64,000 nt of DNA, taken from assembly GCA_029246385.1 (NCBI GenBank), contig JAQWNG010000040.1, forward strand, positions 1 to 64,000. The letters are read 5' to 3'. Shown in pieces: positions 26,410-36,434 of this stretch; position 1 is the stretch's first letter; the number at the start of each line of letters is the position of its first letter. Position numbers and translations under genes: made by a program. Below the pieces are notes generated by a model. It did no database searches. It worked only from the letters and a program-made list of their open reading frames with translations, and had not been told where the DNA came from. Source of the DNA: Halioglobus sp. (GTDB taxonomy: Bacteria > Pseudomonadota > Gammaproteobacteria > Pseudomonadales > Halieaceae).

Positions 26410-26423
26410 CGAGGTTAGACGAC

Positions 26424-26446
26424 TAGGGAGACTGCTTAACTCCCTA
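26424..26446 (+). terminator. Possible terminator hairpin after the small ORF
   Basis: TAGGGAG (26424-26430), nine-base loop, CTCCCTA (26440-26446), then a short T-rich tail (ATACTTTT). The stem is perfect but short, so this is a weak intrinsic-terminator call. Confidence 0.35.
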
Positions 26447-26623
26447 ATACTTTTGCGAGTAGTTCTGTGTGCCAAGAAGCGTGTAATAGCGTGAGGCATT
26501 CTGCGCGTCCTGATTCGGGGTCAGAGTTCTGGCACCATTCGGGCTCAGCTCCTTTACCCCTGACGATTCTGCACTTTCCATCATATCCGCGCTATTCAAG
26601 CCAATGATAGCTTAGCCGCAGCG

Positions 26624-28648
26624 CTACTGTCCGACATAGATTTGCTGTGACACACCGCTAAATTTGCCGTCTGCGTCACTGTACCCAGAGTGTGTGAGTC
26701 TGTATTCGCCAGTGGGGGTGTCGGCCGGTATCTCCCAACTGATTTGGGCAGCGTAAGCACCCTTCTCTAGACGCCAGCGTATCCGTGTACTCCAGTCGCC
26801 ATCATCGGCAACTGCCTGCCACCCCGCTGTAGTTTTATGTTCTATTGACAAGAAATTATTGCCCGCTGGATAGTGTGCGGTAGGGTTGCTGGACCAGAAA
26901 TCAGTGACGACTGTCTCGCCGCCACGATATTGGGTTTTTTTCAGTGGCAACGTGTCACCGTAGTGGGCACCTTGTGGAGGTGGCTTGGCGGGTACTACTG
27001 GTAATGGCTGTCCCACTGACTTGTCGCGCCAGTCATCGTACTGAATGTCCGAGGTAATGGTTGTGCCTAACTCTAGGGCGCTCGCCAGTTGGCTGGCAAC
27101 CTGCTGATAGGCGGCGAGGGACCAGCGTCCGTGTAGCGTGTGCGCGGCTTCATACTGCTGCAGTAGATACTCCTGCGATGTGGTTACGTAACCAGCATAG
27201 CCATTAGCGTAGCCTGCTAATACGATGTACTGAGCCCAATCACCCAAAGCTTGCATGACGGTGTCTCGCAGGCGTCGGCCAGCCATTGTGGTTACTTCGA
27301 CCGGCAACGCCAGTATTACCAGCTGACCGATTCGAGCCACCGTAACCGAGTGTATCTGTGATTGCAGGGGTGGATTGCCAGTGCCGGTTTCGAACAAAAT
27401 CGGCTTCGGACTCTGACACGTTTTCACCGCTTGAGTCCATTTCGGCGCACCAGTGACCAGTCGAATCAGTCCGTCACGCCATAGGCTTTGATCAGTCATG
27501 CCCTCCTTAAAAAGGAAGTGTCCGCCACCATCTTCCGTTGAGCCGCCGGCGAAAGAGTAACCATAGGCAGAAGGGCAGGTGTGCTGAAGGCCCATGCCGG
27601 TGAAATCGCCATGCACTGGATAGTTGCTGAAGTCGACATAGGTACGTCGTGAATCGATAGGCCCCTGAAGCGCTTCCGATGCCTCGGCAAATAGCTGTTG
27701 CGCTACCTTTAACTGACGATCTCCCATAATGCGTGTCGTCTCCACGTCAGTCCCCCCCGGGCCTGTATTGTCCAGATTGGTATTCGGTGAGACGTCACCG
27801 GGATCTGAATTTGCGAAGGCCGCCACGAAATCATCGGAAGAGCTATAGGTCGTGCCGTACTGACGCTCCATTTGCAGTGACGCATAGCCCTTGTGATCAC
27901 CGGAGATCAGGTGATTGTAGAAGTTCATAGCAGTGGGATGCAGCGCATACCAATTGAAGGCGCCGATTTCACCGGAATCGTCGACGAACTTAAGTAAAAT
28001 CATTTCTGTGTTTGTGTCTTTCGCATAGCGTGCGCGTTCTTCTGCTGGGTTTTGCAGATATGCGATGACAGAGCGATTGGCACCGGCGCTTAGCACCTCG
28101 CCGCTGTTAATATACACAGTGCCTAATTGCAGGTCCTCGTCGGCCTTCACAATGGAGGCAGTGATGCCTGCTACAATGGCTTCAAAATGGTCCGGATACA
28201 GGCCCCCATCAAGTCCGGTTGTGCTGCGTGACTGCCAATAGCCACCCGGCCCTGAATGGGTATGCGTCGCAGTAATAATGACATTGTTTAGCGTGTAGCG
28301 TTCGCCAAAACGCTTCTGCAGGCGGTCGACGACCGACAGTAGAACGTGATGGTCAATGCTGCCAAGATCCGCGCTGACCAGTGCCAGTCGGCTGCTGGGG
28401 TCGTCAGCCTGAACAATAATAAACGCGCGGGAGCGCTGACGAATATGGATGCCTTCGCCAACCTGGTCCGGGTGTCCAAAACCCCACAGCATTACTCCAA
28501 CGGCTGGACCCGTGACGTCGGCTATACCGCGGCCGACAAGATAGGGGTGCGCATTCTGTGCGTGGACAGAAGCTGTACACAACAGCGTGCTGAAACACAT
28601 TAGCAATACGTGTCGGATCGCATTGCCGCAGGGTGTTGTTGCCGTCAC
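26624..28648 (-). CDS. Neutral/alkaline ceramidase (secreted)
   Basis: 674 residues from a GTG at 28648, which has GGGAGAG five bases upstream and starts a sensible signal peptide (cleavage near VHA-QN). The frame is open back to ATG 28717, without a ribosome site. Neutral-ceramidase motifs: zinc-binding THTHSGPGGY, the ANRSVIAYLQNPAEER block, LHPTAM and the catalytic-Ser region DPGDVSPN. The C-terminal 150 residues form the usual immunoglobulin-like domain. It hydrolyses N-acyl-sphingosine to fatty acid and sphingosine outside the cell or in the periplasm. Bacterial relatives scavenge host or algal sphingolipids. Confidence 0.92.
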   Translation of the reverse strand: MTATTPCGNAIRHVLLMCFSTLLCTASVHAQNAHPYLVGRGIADVTGPAVGVMLWGFGHPDQVGEGIHIRQRSRAFIIVQADDPSSRLALVSADLGSIDHHVLLSVVDRLQKRFGERYTLNNVIITATHTHSGPGGYWQSRSTTGLDGGLYPDHFEAIVAGITASIVKADEDLQLGTVYINSGEVLSAGANRSVIAYLQNPAEERARYAKDTNTEMILLKFVDDSGEIGAFNWYALHPTAMNFYNHLISGDHKGYASLQMERQYGTTYSSSDDFVAAFANSDPGDVSPNTNLDNTGPGGTDVETTRIMGDRQLKVAQQLFAEASEALQGPIDSRRTYVDFSNYPVHGDFTGMGLQHTCPSAYGYSFAGGSTEDGGGHFLFKEGMTDQSLWRDGLIRLVTGAPKWTQAVKTCQSPKPILFETGTGNPPLQSQIHSVTVARIGQLVILALPVEVTTMAGRRLRDTVMQALGDWAQYIVLAGYANGYAGYVTTSQEYLLQQYEAAHTLHGRWSLAAYQQVASQLASALELGTTITSDIQYDDWRDKSVGQPLPVVPAKPPPQGAHYGDTLPLKKTQYRGGETVVTDFWSSNPTAHYPAGNNFLSIEHKTTAGWQAVADDGDWSTRIRWRLEKGAYAAQISWEIPADTPTGEYRLTHSGYSDADGKFSGVSQQIYVGQ

Positions 28649-28892
28649 GTTAGCTCTCCCATTTATTGGACGTGTATTATTAGTAGCAAGGGGCGTGGCG
28701 TAACACAACCGCATCATTTGTCGTCATGGTTGGGCCTCAGTTCCCAGCAGGCCCAGCGCGCGCTGCTGTCTACTGTAGGGTCAGGAGTGGAATCGCATAA
28801 AGTGCATCTGGATGCAAATTTTAACGCGTGCTTAGCGACGTTATAGCTTGGCGCAGTTTCCCTTAGGTGGCATGATGTTTTAACCTGAGGCG

Positions 28893-30209
28893 ATGGATAA
28901 CAGTACGGGCACGCACGCCGATATTCTAATGAATTACCTGAATTCACATTGCTCGTCCTACTATGCGGCGACAGCTAACGAACCCCTTGAGTATCCTCCT
29001 CTGTGCACTGATACCCGCACTGATGTCTGTGTGATTGGCGCGGGGTTTACTGGAATTGCTACGGCTTTGACTCTGGCGGAGCGCGGTTACAATGTTACGG
29101 TTCTGGAGCAAAATAAGGTCGGTTGGGGCGCCTCCGGTCGCAGTGGAGGGCAAATGGTTGGCGGTCTGCTTAGTGAGGCCAGCCTGAAAAAGCGCTGGGG
29201 TGATGCCCACGCCGACACGGTATTTGAGTTGGGCTATCGCGGGCACGCTATAATTGCCCAGCGCGTGCAGCAGTATGGCATCGGTTGTGATTTGAAATAT
29301 GGCTATATCGATGTGGCACTCCGGCCTCGCCACTTGGAGCAACAGAAGCGCTGGCATGAGGAGCTGTGCGGTCGAGGAATGGAGGACGATTTGCGCCTAG
29401 TGGCGGCTGATGAGTTGCCTGATGTGCTGGGCACTGATAAATACCTAGGCGGACTAATTAATAACCGCAATGGCCACCTGCATCCTCTCAACCTGTGTCT
29501 CGGAGAGGCGCGCGCTGCTGCCGGTCTGGGTGTCTGTATTTATGAGGGCACGGAGGTCACCGGCATTGAACACGGGCAAAGGCCTGTCGTTGCGACTCGG
29601 CAAGGAACGGTGAGCGCAGATTTCGTAGTGCTGGCCGGTAATGCCTATCATCATCTTGAGCCCGATAGGCTTTCGGGCTTGGTGTTTCCCTCCGGCACCT
29701 ATATTTTGGCAACTGAGCCGCTGACCGAGGCGGAGGTAGCGCAAATCAATCCATTGGACCTTGCTGTCTGTGACCAGAACCAAGTGCTGGATTATTTCCG
29801 GTTGTCTGCGGATCGTCGGCTGCTATTTGGTGGGGGGTGCAACTACTCCGGCCGAGAGCCCCGCAGCATCGAAAAAGCCATGGCGCCGCGTCTACGCAGA
29901 ATTTATCCGCAACTGGCTCACAAGAGGATTGACTATGCCTGGGGCGGAAAAGTGGGGTTCGTGCTGAATCGCACACCGTTATTGGGTCGCATCGGTGATA
30001 ACATATTTTATGCGCAGGGTTACAGTGGCCATGGCGTCAGCCTTAGCCATGCATGTGGTGAGGTCATGGCGGATGCGGTGGCCGGCACATTTGAATGTAT
30101 GGACATATTTTCTCAGGTGCCCCATCGAAGAATACCTTTCGGCCCCGCTGTCGGAGGCTATGCAGTGGCAATGGGCATGCTCTATTTTCGTCTGCGCGAT
30201 TTATTGTAA
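28893..30209 (+). CDS. FAD-dependent amine/amino-acid oxidase (DadA/PuuB-like)
   Basis: 438 residues. The dinucleotide motif is DVCVIGAGFTGIATALTLAERG (about 44-65), with GWGASGRSGGQ near 88, as in gamma-glutamylputrescine and related oxidases. The C-terminus has the GYSGHGV motif before a second FAD-contact segment. It probably oxidises a secondary or primary amine. GAGG lies just before ATG 28893; an ATG at 28929 is an alternative. It is followed after 44 bases by purU, which may point to an N-methyl or other one-carbon-releasing substrate, but this is inference. Confidence 0.82.
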   Translation: MDNSTGTHADILMNYLNSHCSSYYAATANEPLEYPPLCTDTRTDVCVIGAGFTGIATALTLAERGYNVTVLEQNKVGWGASGRSGGQMVGGLLSEASLKKRWGDAHADTVFELGYRGHAIIAQRVQQYGIGCDLKYGYIDVALRPRHLEQQKRWHEELCGRGMEDDLRLVAADELPDVLGTDKYLGGLINNRNGHLHPLNLCLGEARAAAGLGVCIYEGTEVTGIEHGQRPVVATRQGTVSADFVVLAGNAYHHLEPDRLSGLVFPSGTYILATEPLTEAEVAQINPLDLAVCDQNQVLDYFRLSADRRLLFGGGCNYSGREPRSIEKAMAPRLRRIYPQLAHKRIDYAWGGKVGFVLNRTPLLGRIGDNIFYAQGYSGHGVSLSHACGEVMADAVAGTFECMDIFSQVPHRRIPFGPAVGGYAVAMGMLYFRLRDLL

Positions 30210-30253
30210 ACTAAAATATGAAGTGGTATCTACGCCATATAGACTCTTGAATT

Positions 30254-31126
30254 ATGAATGACCCTAACCAAAACGGTAGTTATACCCTTGTCGTGTCTTG
30301 TCCGGACGCGATTGGTATCGTAGCCGCAGTTTCCAGCTTCGTTGCCGAGCGCGAGGGTTCTCTACTGGAGTCAAACCATCACACGGATGTAGAACAGGGT
30401 TGGTTCTACATGCGCAATGTCATTGGTGCTGCATCATTGGCGGTTAGTCTTGAGGCATTTCGTGCTGATTTTGGAGATCTGGCTGAGACGTTTGGGATGA
30501 AGTGGCGCGTCAGCGATAACAATGAACTGCGACGTGTGGTAATTCTTGTGAGCCAAGCCTCCCATTGCCTTATCGACATTCTCAACCGCTGGGAAAGTGG
30601 TGAACTTCCCTGTCAGATTCCTTGTGTTATTTCTAATCACGAGAATTTGCGCAGTATAGTGGAGTGGCACGGTATTCCTTTTCACCATGTGCCAGTGCCG
30701 CAATTGGACAAGGCCCCGGCGTTTGCCAAGGTGGCGGAAATCATCACGCAATATGAGGCCGACACGGTAGTTCTGGCCCGCTATATGCAGATTGTCCCGT
30801 CCACGTTATGCGAGCAGTTCGCGGATCGTCTGATTAACATTCACCATAGCTTTTTACCCTCCTTTATTGGTGCTAATCCATACCAAAAAGCCTATGAGCG
30901 TGGCGTTAAACTGATTGGTGCTACCTGTCACTATGTGACGGAAGAGCTTGATGAGGGACCTATTATTGAGCAGGATGTGGTCAGAGTGAATCACAGCTGT
31001 GACAAGGATGATATGGTGAGGCTGGGTCGCGACGCAGAGCAGGCCGTTCTGTCTCGGGGCTTACGCTACCACCTCGAAGACAGAGTGATTGTGCGAGGGA
31101 ATAAGACAATCGTATTCTCCTCCTGA
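30254..31126 (+). CDS. purU: Formyltetrahydrofolate deformylase
   Basis: 290 residues. An N-terminal ACT domain (about 8-85) precedes a formyltransferase-like hydrolase domain: VVILVSQASHCL, NHENLRSIVEWHGIPFHHVP and the active-site INIHHSFLPSF with Asn, His and a later Asp near DEGPII. It hydrolyses 10-formyl-THF to formate and THF, balancing the one-carbon pool. It lies close behind the FAD oxidase and is likely co-transcribed. The ATG lacks a good ribosome site. Confidence 0.92.
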   Translation: MNDPNQNGSYTLVVSCPDAIGIVAAVSSFVAEREGSLLESNHHTDVEQGWFYMRNVIGAASLAVSLEAFRADFGDLAETFGMKWRVSDNNELRRVVILVSQASHCLIDILNRWESGELPCQIPCVISNHENLRSIVEWHGIPFHHVPVPQLDKAPAFAKVAEIITQYEADTVVLARYMQIVPSTLCEQFADRLINIHHSFLPSFIGANPYQKAYERGVKLIGATCHYVTEELDEGPIIEQDVVRVNHSCDKDDMVRLGRDAEQAVLSRGLRYHLEDRVIVRGNKTIVFSS

Positions 31127-31145
31127 CTCGCGAAGTGGTGCTAAC

Positions 31146-32039
31146 TCACTGCGCTAGCAAACCTTCGCGCAGAGCGCGAGCTTGCTGCTTGAGTTGTCTG
31201 ATATTATCAGGTCCCATACGCAGCAGTTGCTTTTGCACGGCAGGCAAGTTTTCTAGTGCGGGATCTGCGAAAGTATATATGACAGACTTGGGTTGCAGCG
31301 CAATCGGTTCTGATATTTCTGGCGTTGCCAGTATCTGATCCAGCGCACGAATGATGGTATTGTCAAAGTCCGCGGGGTCAAGCCCCAGATATTGAAAGGC
31401 TTGCTCATACATTGGGCGCAACGTGTGAAATGCGCTCACAATTTGCGTGCTGTCGAGCGCTGTCAGCGCAGTGGTATAGCCATCATAGCGCCGATAGCCA
31501 GAAGGGCTCATATAAATTACCTCATCCTCCTGTATTACGCTAAAGGCCTTTTTGGGTGGGTCTCCCGGCAACAGTTTGTGCAGAATAACTCCTCGCCCTA
31601 GTCCGTCGATGAAAGCTGCGCTTACATTTATTGGATGCTCGGTACTCATGAGTTTGTTCATGATCGAATCGGCTCCGGTGGCGGCCAGTTCCTGGCGCAG
31701 CATGCTATCACCATCCATAGGCATAGCGGGTAAGGCGTCGGTCGGTTCGACTTCATTGACACCTGCTCCCGCGTTCTGGATTGCGCTGTCTACGTCTGAT
31801 AATAAGGTAACGGGGTCAGGCTGTTGAGGGATGTTTGGAGTCGTGGGCAGATCGGTACCAATTTTTGGGGCAATGACGGCCGGCGTCGATTTGGCACTGG
31901 GTGCCGTGTTTTTCTCCGCTGACTGCAACCAGTAAAACACCAGCCCTCCGATGATGGCAAGTGCGAGGACTATCTCAAGGAAGGGAAACCTGCTGCTCTT
32001 TGACCGCTGTCCCAAATGCTCATCAGGATTTGCTTTCAT
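31146..32039 (-). CDS. DUF3014 membrane-anchored protein
   Basis: 297 residues. A short cytoplasmic N-terminus and one membrane helix (about 22-42) are followed by a proline/threonine-rich linker (45-85) and a DUF3014 domain (about 90-297). The domain ends KQLLRMGPDNIRQLKQQARALREGL, with the typical GYRRYDGYTTAL segment. It is a periplasm-facing inner-membrane protein of unknown role. AAGGA eight bases before the ATG supports the start. It is convergent with purU. Confidence 0.85.
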   Translation of the reverse strand: MKANPDEHLGQRSKSSRFPFLEIVLALAIIGGLVFYWLQSAEKNTAPSAKSTPAVIAPKIGTDLPTTPNIPQQPDPVTLLSDVDSAIQNAGAGVNEVEPTDALPAMPMDGDSMLRQELAATGADSIMNKLMSTEHPINVSAAFIDGLGRGVILHKLLPGDPPKKAFSVIQEDEVIYMSPSGYRRYDGYTTALTALDSTQIVSAFHTLRPMYEQAFQYLGLDPADFDNTIIRALDQILATPEISEPIALQPKSVIYTFADPALENLPAVQKQLLRMGPDNIRQLKQQARALREGLLAQ

Positions 32040-32304
32040 GGGTTATATTCCTTTCATGGTGGGTTAGCCCGGTGCAGTAGTGCGGGAAAGTCTATTGTTT
32101 GAGACAGGATACGCTAGGTAAAGTTCACGGGCTAGCGACTGGTCTGTGCGGATTTAAGGCGCTGAGGCCAAGCGTGTCATTTACGGCGAGTGCAGGAAAA
32201 CAGCGGATAATGACTGAGGTCTGAATTTCTGTGCTGTGTCTAGAGTCGCATTTGAGGATATTTGATTCTATGATGTCTAGAAGCATCACCCTATAGGAGG
32301 GGTC

Positions 32305-32970
32305 ATGAGGCAGCCGCTTCAAGTTCAGGCGTTACACGTCGATATTGTGTCAGATGTGGTGTGCCCTTGGTGCATTATCGGTTACAAGCAGCTGATGTTG
32401 GCACTGTCGTTGATGCCGGGACAGTTTGATGTGGTAATTCATTGGCACCCGTTCGAGCTTAATCCGCAGATGCCCGAGGATGGACAGAATCTGCGCGAGC
32501 ATTTGGCACAGAAATACAATAGTTCTCCCGAGCAAAGCCAGACGGCGCGAACGCGACTTTCAGTGCTGGGCGAATCTCTGGGTTTTACCTTTGATTACTT
32601 TGACGGCATGCGTATGGTCAATACCTTTCGCGCGCACCAGTTATTACACTGGGCCGGTGAGCAGGGTTTGCAGACAGCATTGAAGTTGGCCCTGTTCGAA
32701 GCATTTTTTACGTGCAGGGAAGATATTAACGTTCCGGATGCGCTGACTGCAGTAGCCGCAAGGGTGGGTCTGGACGGCACAGAAGCAAGCCTGGTCTTGT
32801 CTGACCAGCGCTATGCGAGCGAGGTTCGTGCTGAGCAGCAGCACTGGCTAGAGCAGGATGTGCATGCTGTGCCGACATTTGTCTTTCAGCGGCAATATAT
32901 TGTCCCGGGAGCACAAGAGGCGGAGTCCTTCGTTCGATTGTTGAAGAAGATTCAACGGAAGGCCGTTTAA
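32305..32970 (+). CDS. DsbA-family oxidoreductase (FrnE/2-hydroxychromene isomerase-like)
   Basis: 221 residues. VDIVSDVVCPWCIIG carries the CPWC active pair (Cys20, Cys23), followed by the helical insertion and a cis-proline region (HAVPTFVFQRQY). There is no signal peptide, so it is cytoplasmic, like FrnE. It may act as a disulfide reductase/isomerase under oxidative stress. A near-perfect AGGAGGGG lies before ATG 32305. It is apparently monocistronic. Confidence 0.88.
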   Translation: MRQPLQVQALHVDIVSDVVCPWCIIGYKQLMLALSLMPGQFDVVIHWHPFELNPQMPEDGQNLREHLAQKYNSSPEQSQTARTRLSVLGESLGFTFDYFDGMRMVNTFRAHQLLHWAGEQGLQTALKLALFEAFFTCREDINVPDALTAVAARVGLDGTEASLVLSDQRYASEVRAEQQHWLEQDVHAVPTFVFQRQYIVPGAQEAESFVRLLKKIQRKAV

Positions 32971-33157
32971 TGAATGGATTCGTTGCGATCTGCGTTGCGC
33001 GGTTGGAGTGTCGGGCACAACTCGTCGCAACAGATAGCGTTTGAATGGCATTATTCCCACACAGAACGGCGTGTTAGCCCAGTGGGGGAATTTACATTCG
33101 CGGCCGTGCTGGTTAGAGTTGCCGTCCCGTTTGCGCAGCGAGCACGGCTAGACTTGG

Positions 33158-33931
33158 ATGTATATGACCAACTGCACTCTCTCTTCACTTTTCGTCGCCA
33201 TAACGTTTTTCTCTCTACTGGGAGGTTGCGAGATAATTCCTGTGACGGCAACGGCCGATGATTCGCGTCTCGATCAGCTTGTTTCTGGCATGGATCAGAC
33301 CTTGGTCAATCAGACAGCGGTTAATACGCAGCTGCAGGAGCAGCGACGACAGCTGGAGTCCCAGCAACAATATTTAACGTTGATGAGTCAGGATATTGGC
33401 GCGGCGATTAAGGATTTTGTTGAGAAAAATTGTCCTAAGGTGGAGGCCTGCCCTGCGCCACTAGGGTTATCCGATAAGATGCGCGTGGGGGCGCTGGAGA
33501 CGATCTGGCTGCCTGATCTTGATGTGGCGCTAATCGCGAGAATTGATACGGGTGCGAAAACCTCCTCCATCGACGCCAGCAACATTAAGCTGTTCGAGCG
33601 CGATGGAAAGCGATGGGTGCGGTTTGAGATTCTAGATCCCATAGCGGGTGCATCGGTGTCTTTGGAGCGCAGGCTTGAGCGCACGGTGGGCATTGTGAAT
33701 TCAGGCAAGCAGGGCTCGAAGCGTCGTCCTGTGGTAAAAATGAGTGTTTTAATTGGAGAACTCGAGCAGATTGCGGAGTTTAGCTTGAATAGTGGCAGCC
33801 ATAAGGGCTATCAGGCGCTGATCGGTCGTAGCATTCTGAAGGACGTCATGATCGTAGATGTGAGCAGGAACAATATTGCGCCGTATGTCCGATCTGAGAT
33901 GTCATCCTCCCGCGAAGATAAAATCCAGTGA
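33158..33931 (+). CDS. Retropepsin-like aspartic protease lipoprotein
   Basis: 257 residues. Residues 1-24 form a lipoprotein signal with LLGGC (Cys24). A Gln/Glu-rich coiled coil (about 35-90) and a CPKVEAC pair precede a retropepsin-like domain (107-250) with the catalytic DTGA (130-133) and the LIGRSIL strand near 221. Databases name such proteins 'ATP-dependent zinc protease', but the fold is a pepsin-like single-domain aspartyl protease. Its stop overlaps the next gene by four bases. Aravind-group genome analysis described this protease with 7-TM/transglutaminase-like and RimK-like genes as a predicted amidoligase system; the physiological target is unproven here. Confidence 0.8.
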   Translation: MYMTNCTLSSLFVAITFFSLLGGCEIIPVTATADDSRLDQLVSGMDQTLVNQTAVNTQLQEQRRQLESQQQYLTLMSQDIGAAIKDFVEKNCPKVEACPAPLGLSDKMRVGALETIWLPDLDVALIARIDTGAKTSSIDASNIKLFERDGKRWVRFEILDPIAGASVSLERRLERTVGIVNSGKQGSKRRPVVKMSVLIGELEQIAEFSLNSGSHKGYQALIGRSILKDVMIVDVSRNNIAPYVRSEMSSSREDKIQ

Positions 33932-35445
33932 ATCAGAAGTGGACGTTCCATGCGATTCTGATTCTGATGGCTTTAATCGGGATAGGGACCGCAGTGGTGC
34001 GCCATCTGTCGGCTGGAACGCCGTTTTTGCCAGGACAGGAGAAGTCCGTATGGCTGGTTGAGGCGAGGGTCGATTTTGACGTTACAGGAGGTCCCATTAG
34101 TGCCAGCCTTAGCTTGCCCGATGCCCAACCGCCGGGCTTTGATCTGTTTGATGAGCAGGCGGCTTCTCCCGGCTATGGTTTTACCGTTCTAGGCGAAGGT
34201 AGCAATCGTCGTGCAGAGTGGACCAAACGTGAGGCGGAGGGGGAGCAATCACTCTATTACAGCGCCCAGTTGGTGGAATCAGATAGCCATGGTGTTAGTC
34301 CGGCTGGGGCGGTTTTTCCGTCCAGGGAATACAACAATTATTGGGAGAATGCGCAGGAGCTGGCGGCCAAGGAAGTGCTTGATCTGGCGCGAGAAAAGTC
34401 CAGCACCCCGCTAAGCCTGACGCGTGAACTAATCAAGTTGCTTAATAATCCTTCGTCGCAGAATGCCGGCCTGTTGCGCTCAGATACGTTGAGTCAAGCG
34501 GAGCTGTTGATACATTTTCTGAGTCGTGCCGATATTCCTGCTCGGTATGCGATGGGGCTTTATCTGGAGGATGCGCGGCGCCGACAGATACTGACACCTA
34601 TGGTCGAGATTTACACCGAGCAGGAGTGGCTGCTGGTCAACCCTAAAACGGGTGATGTAGGCGTGCCATCGAACTTGCTGCTTTGGCACCGCGGTGGCGT
34701 TTCTGTACTGGATGTGTCGGGTGGCGAGAATTCACGGGTTCATTTTTCAATGATTCGACAGACGGTTCCTGCCGCACAGTTGGCTCAGATCACAAAGAGC
34801 GACAGCATTTTCTCACGACTCGGTGTTCAACGCTTACCGATTGAAGAGCAGAGCATGTTTAAGTTGCTGCTGCTATTGCCGCTGGGTGCAGCGGTGGTGG
34901 TGTTTATGCGAGTCATTATTGGCTTGAAGACATCGGGTACCTTCATGCCGGTACTCATTGCTTTGGCTTTTCTGCAGACCTCTTTAGTAGAGGGCCTGAT
35001 CAGTTTTGTTCTGATCGTTGCTGCTGGTTTAGCACTGCGCGGGTACCTGAGTCGGCTGAATCTTCTATTGGTGTCCCGGATCGCCGCACTGATTGTACTA
35101 GTGATATTCATGATTTCGGCCTTCAGTATTATCGGTTATCAACTGGGTTACAGTGCTGGTATGGCGATTACTTTTTTCCCTATGATTATCATTGCATGGA
35201 CGATTGAGCGGATGTCGATTCTCTGGGAGGAGGATGGTCCCAGCGAGGTATTGACTCAGGGCGGCGGCAGCTTGTTGGTGGCGGTGATCGCATACCTTTT
35301 GATGCAGATGCCACTCTTCGTTCATCTCACCTTTAATTTTCCAGAGCTTAATTTGGTGTTGTTGGCCTCTATCCTGGCGATGGGGCAATACACCGGTTAC
35401 AAACTGTCTGAGCTATGGCGCTTTAGAGCAATGGATGACCTTTAA
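33928..35445 (+). CDS. 7-TM protein with degenerate transglutaminase domain (UUP1 family)
   Basis: 505 residues from a GTG overlapping the previous stop (GTGA). A membrane helix (8-24), a periplasmic UUP1 domain (about 35-150), a transglutaminase-like region (185-250: SQAELLIHFLSRADIPARYAMGLY, then VEIYTEQEWLLVNP) and seven C-terminal helices (310-500) are visible. The positions where active transglutaminases carry Cys and His are Gln/Ala and Met, so it is probably a binding, not catalytic, domain. It sits between the retropepsin and ATP-grasp genes and likely works with both at the inner membrane. Confidence 0.82.
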   Translation: MNQKWTFHAILILMALIGIGTAVVRHLSAGTPFLPGQEKSVWLVEARVDFDVTGGPISASLSLPDAQPPGFDLFDEQAASPGYGFTVLGEGSNRRAEWTKREAEGEQSLYYSAQLVESDSHGVSPAGAVFPSREYNNYWENAQELAAKEVLDLAREKSSTPLSLTRELIKLLNNPSSQNAGLLRSDTLSQAELLIHFLSRADIPARYAMGLYLEDARRRQILTPMVEIYTEQEWLLVNPKTGDVGVPSNLLLWHRGGVSVLDVSGGENSRVHFSMIRQTVPAAQLAQITKSDSIFSRLGVQRLPIEEQSMFKLLLLLPLGAAVVVFMRVIIGLKTSGTFMPVLIALAFLQTSLVEGLISFVLIVAAGLALRGYLSRLNLLLVSRIAALIVLVIFMISAFSIIGYQLGYSAGMAITFFPMIIIAWTIERMSILWEEDGPSEVLTQGGGSLLVAVIAYLLMQMPLFVHLTFNFPELNLVLLASILAMGQYTGYKLSELWRFRAMDDL

Positions 35446-36434
35446 TGAGTAAACGGTGGGTCTCGATCAGACGCTTGCAAGAGTTCGGCATGTTGGGGAT
35501 GAACTGCCGAAATGTGGATTTTATCAACCGCTATAACCGGCGCAAAGACTTTCCGCTGGTCGATAATAAACTCAAAACCAAGCTTTTAGCACAAGAGTAT
35601 GCCGTCCCCACGCCGGGACTCAAATTTGTGGTCCGCGAGCAGCATGAGATTAGCCATATCGAGCAACAGCTGACGGATATAGCCAGCTTTGCACTCAAGC
35701 CGGCAAAAGGTTCGGGTGGGAAAGGCATACTGGTCGTCACAGGCCGCCAGGGCGATCAGTTTGTGCGCAGCTCAGGTGCGTTGCTTGATATTGCCGATAT
35801 TCGTCGTCACATGAGCAATATTCTTGCGGGTCTTTATTCCCTAGCTGGTTCGGCTGACGTGGTAATCATCGAAGACCTTATCGCCTTTGACGACTGTTTT
35901 AGGGGGTATTCTCACGAGGGTGTCCCCGATATTCGTATCATTGTGTTTCGGGGTTATCCAGTGATGGCTATGCTGCGTCTTGCTACCGCTGCCTCCGATG
36001 GCAAAGCCAACTTGCATCAGGGGGCAGTGGGTGTCGGGCTAGCGCTTGATTCGGGCCGCTGCCTGCAGGCGGCGCAGTTCGGTAGGCCCATTAAGTTACA
36101 TCCCGATACCGGGTGCCCACTTAGCGATATTCGAATATCCGGATGGCGGGAGATTCTTCTATTAGCATCACAGTGTTATGATATGACCAGATTAGGTTAT
36201 ATCGGTACTGATATCGTATTGGACAAGTTTGCGGGTCCCCAGTTGCTGGAACTGAACGCTAGGCCGGGCTTGGCGATCCAAATTACCAATGGTCGCGGTC
36301 TGTTGCCCCGTCTGCGTCACATTGAACATATGAGCCTGAACCGGCGCTTTCGTGCCGAGCAGCGAGTGGACTACGCTATGCAGCAGTTTGCCGAGGATGG
36401 GTCTGCTGCCCTGAGCCCGATGCAGGATAAATAA
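35445..36434 (+). CDS. RimK-like ATP-grasp ligase (alpha-L-glutamate ligase-like)
   Basis: 329 residues; its ATG overlaps the previous stop by one base. ATP-grasp features: SFALKPAKGSGGKGILVV (about 85-102), DLIAFDD, PDIRIIVFRGYP and the metal-binding ELNARPGLAIQITN near 268. It is cytoplasmic and would join an amino acid or peptide to an acceptor by an acyl-phosphate route. The family is named after RimK but lacks its ribosomal context. Coupled expression with the two membrane/periplasmic partners suggests synthesis, export and processing of a peptide-modified product. Confidence 0.85.
   Translation: MSKRWVSIRRLQEFGMLGMNCRNVDFINRYNRRKDFPLVDNKLKTKLLAQEYAVPTPGLKFVVREQHEISHIEQQLTDIASFALKPAKGSGGKGILVVTGRQGDQFVRSSGALLDIADIRRHMSNILAGLYSLAGSADVVIIEDLIAFDDCFRGYSHEGVPDIRIIVFRGYPVMAMLRLATAASDGKANLHQGAVGVGLALDSGRCLQAAQFGRPIKLHPDTGCPLSDIRISGWREILLLASQCYDMTRLGYIGTDIVLDKFAGPQLLELNARPGLAIQITNGRGLLPRLRHIEHMSLNRRFRAEQRVDYAMQQFAEDGSAALSPMQDK

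Noticed and set aside
32974-33261. 95-residue plus-strand frame before the retropepsin gene
   Set aside because: It overlaps the lipoprotein signal of the real gene in another frame and has no ribosome site or recognisable domain.
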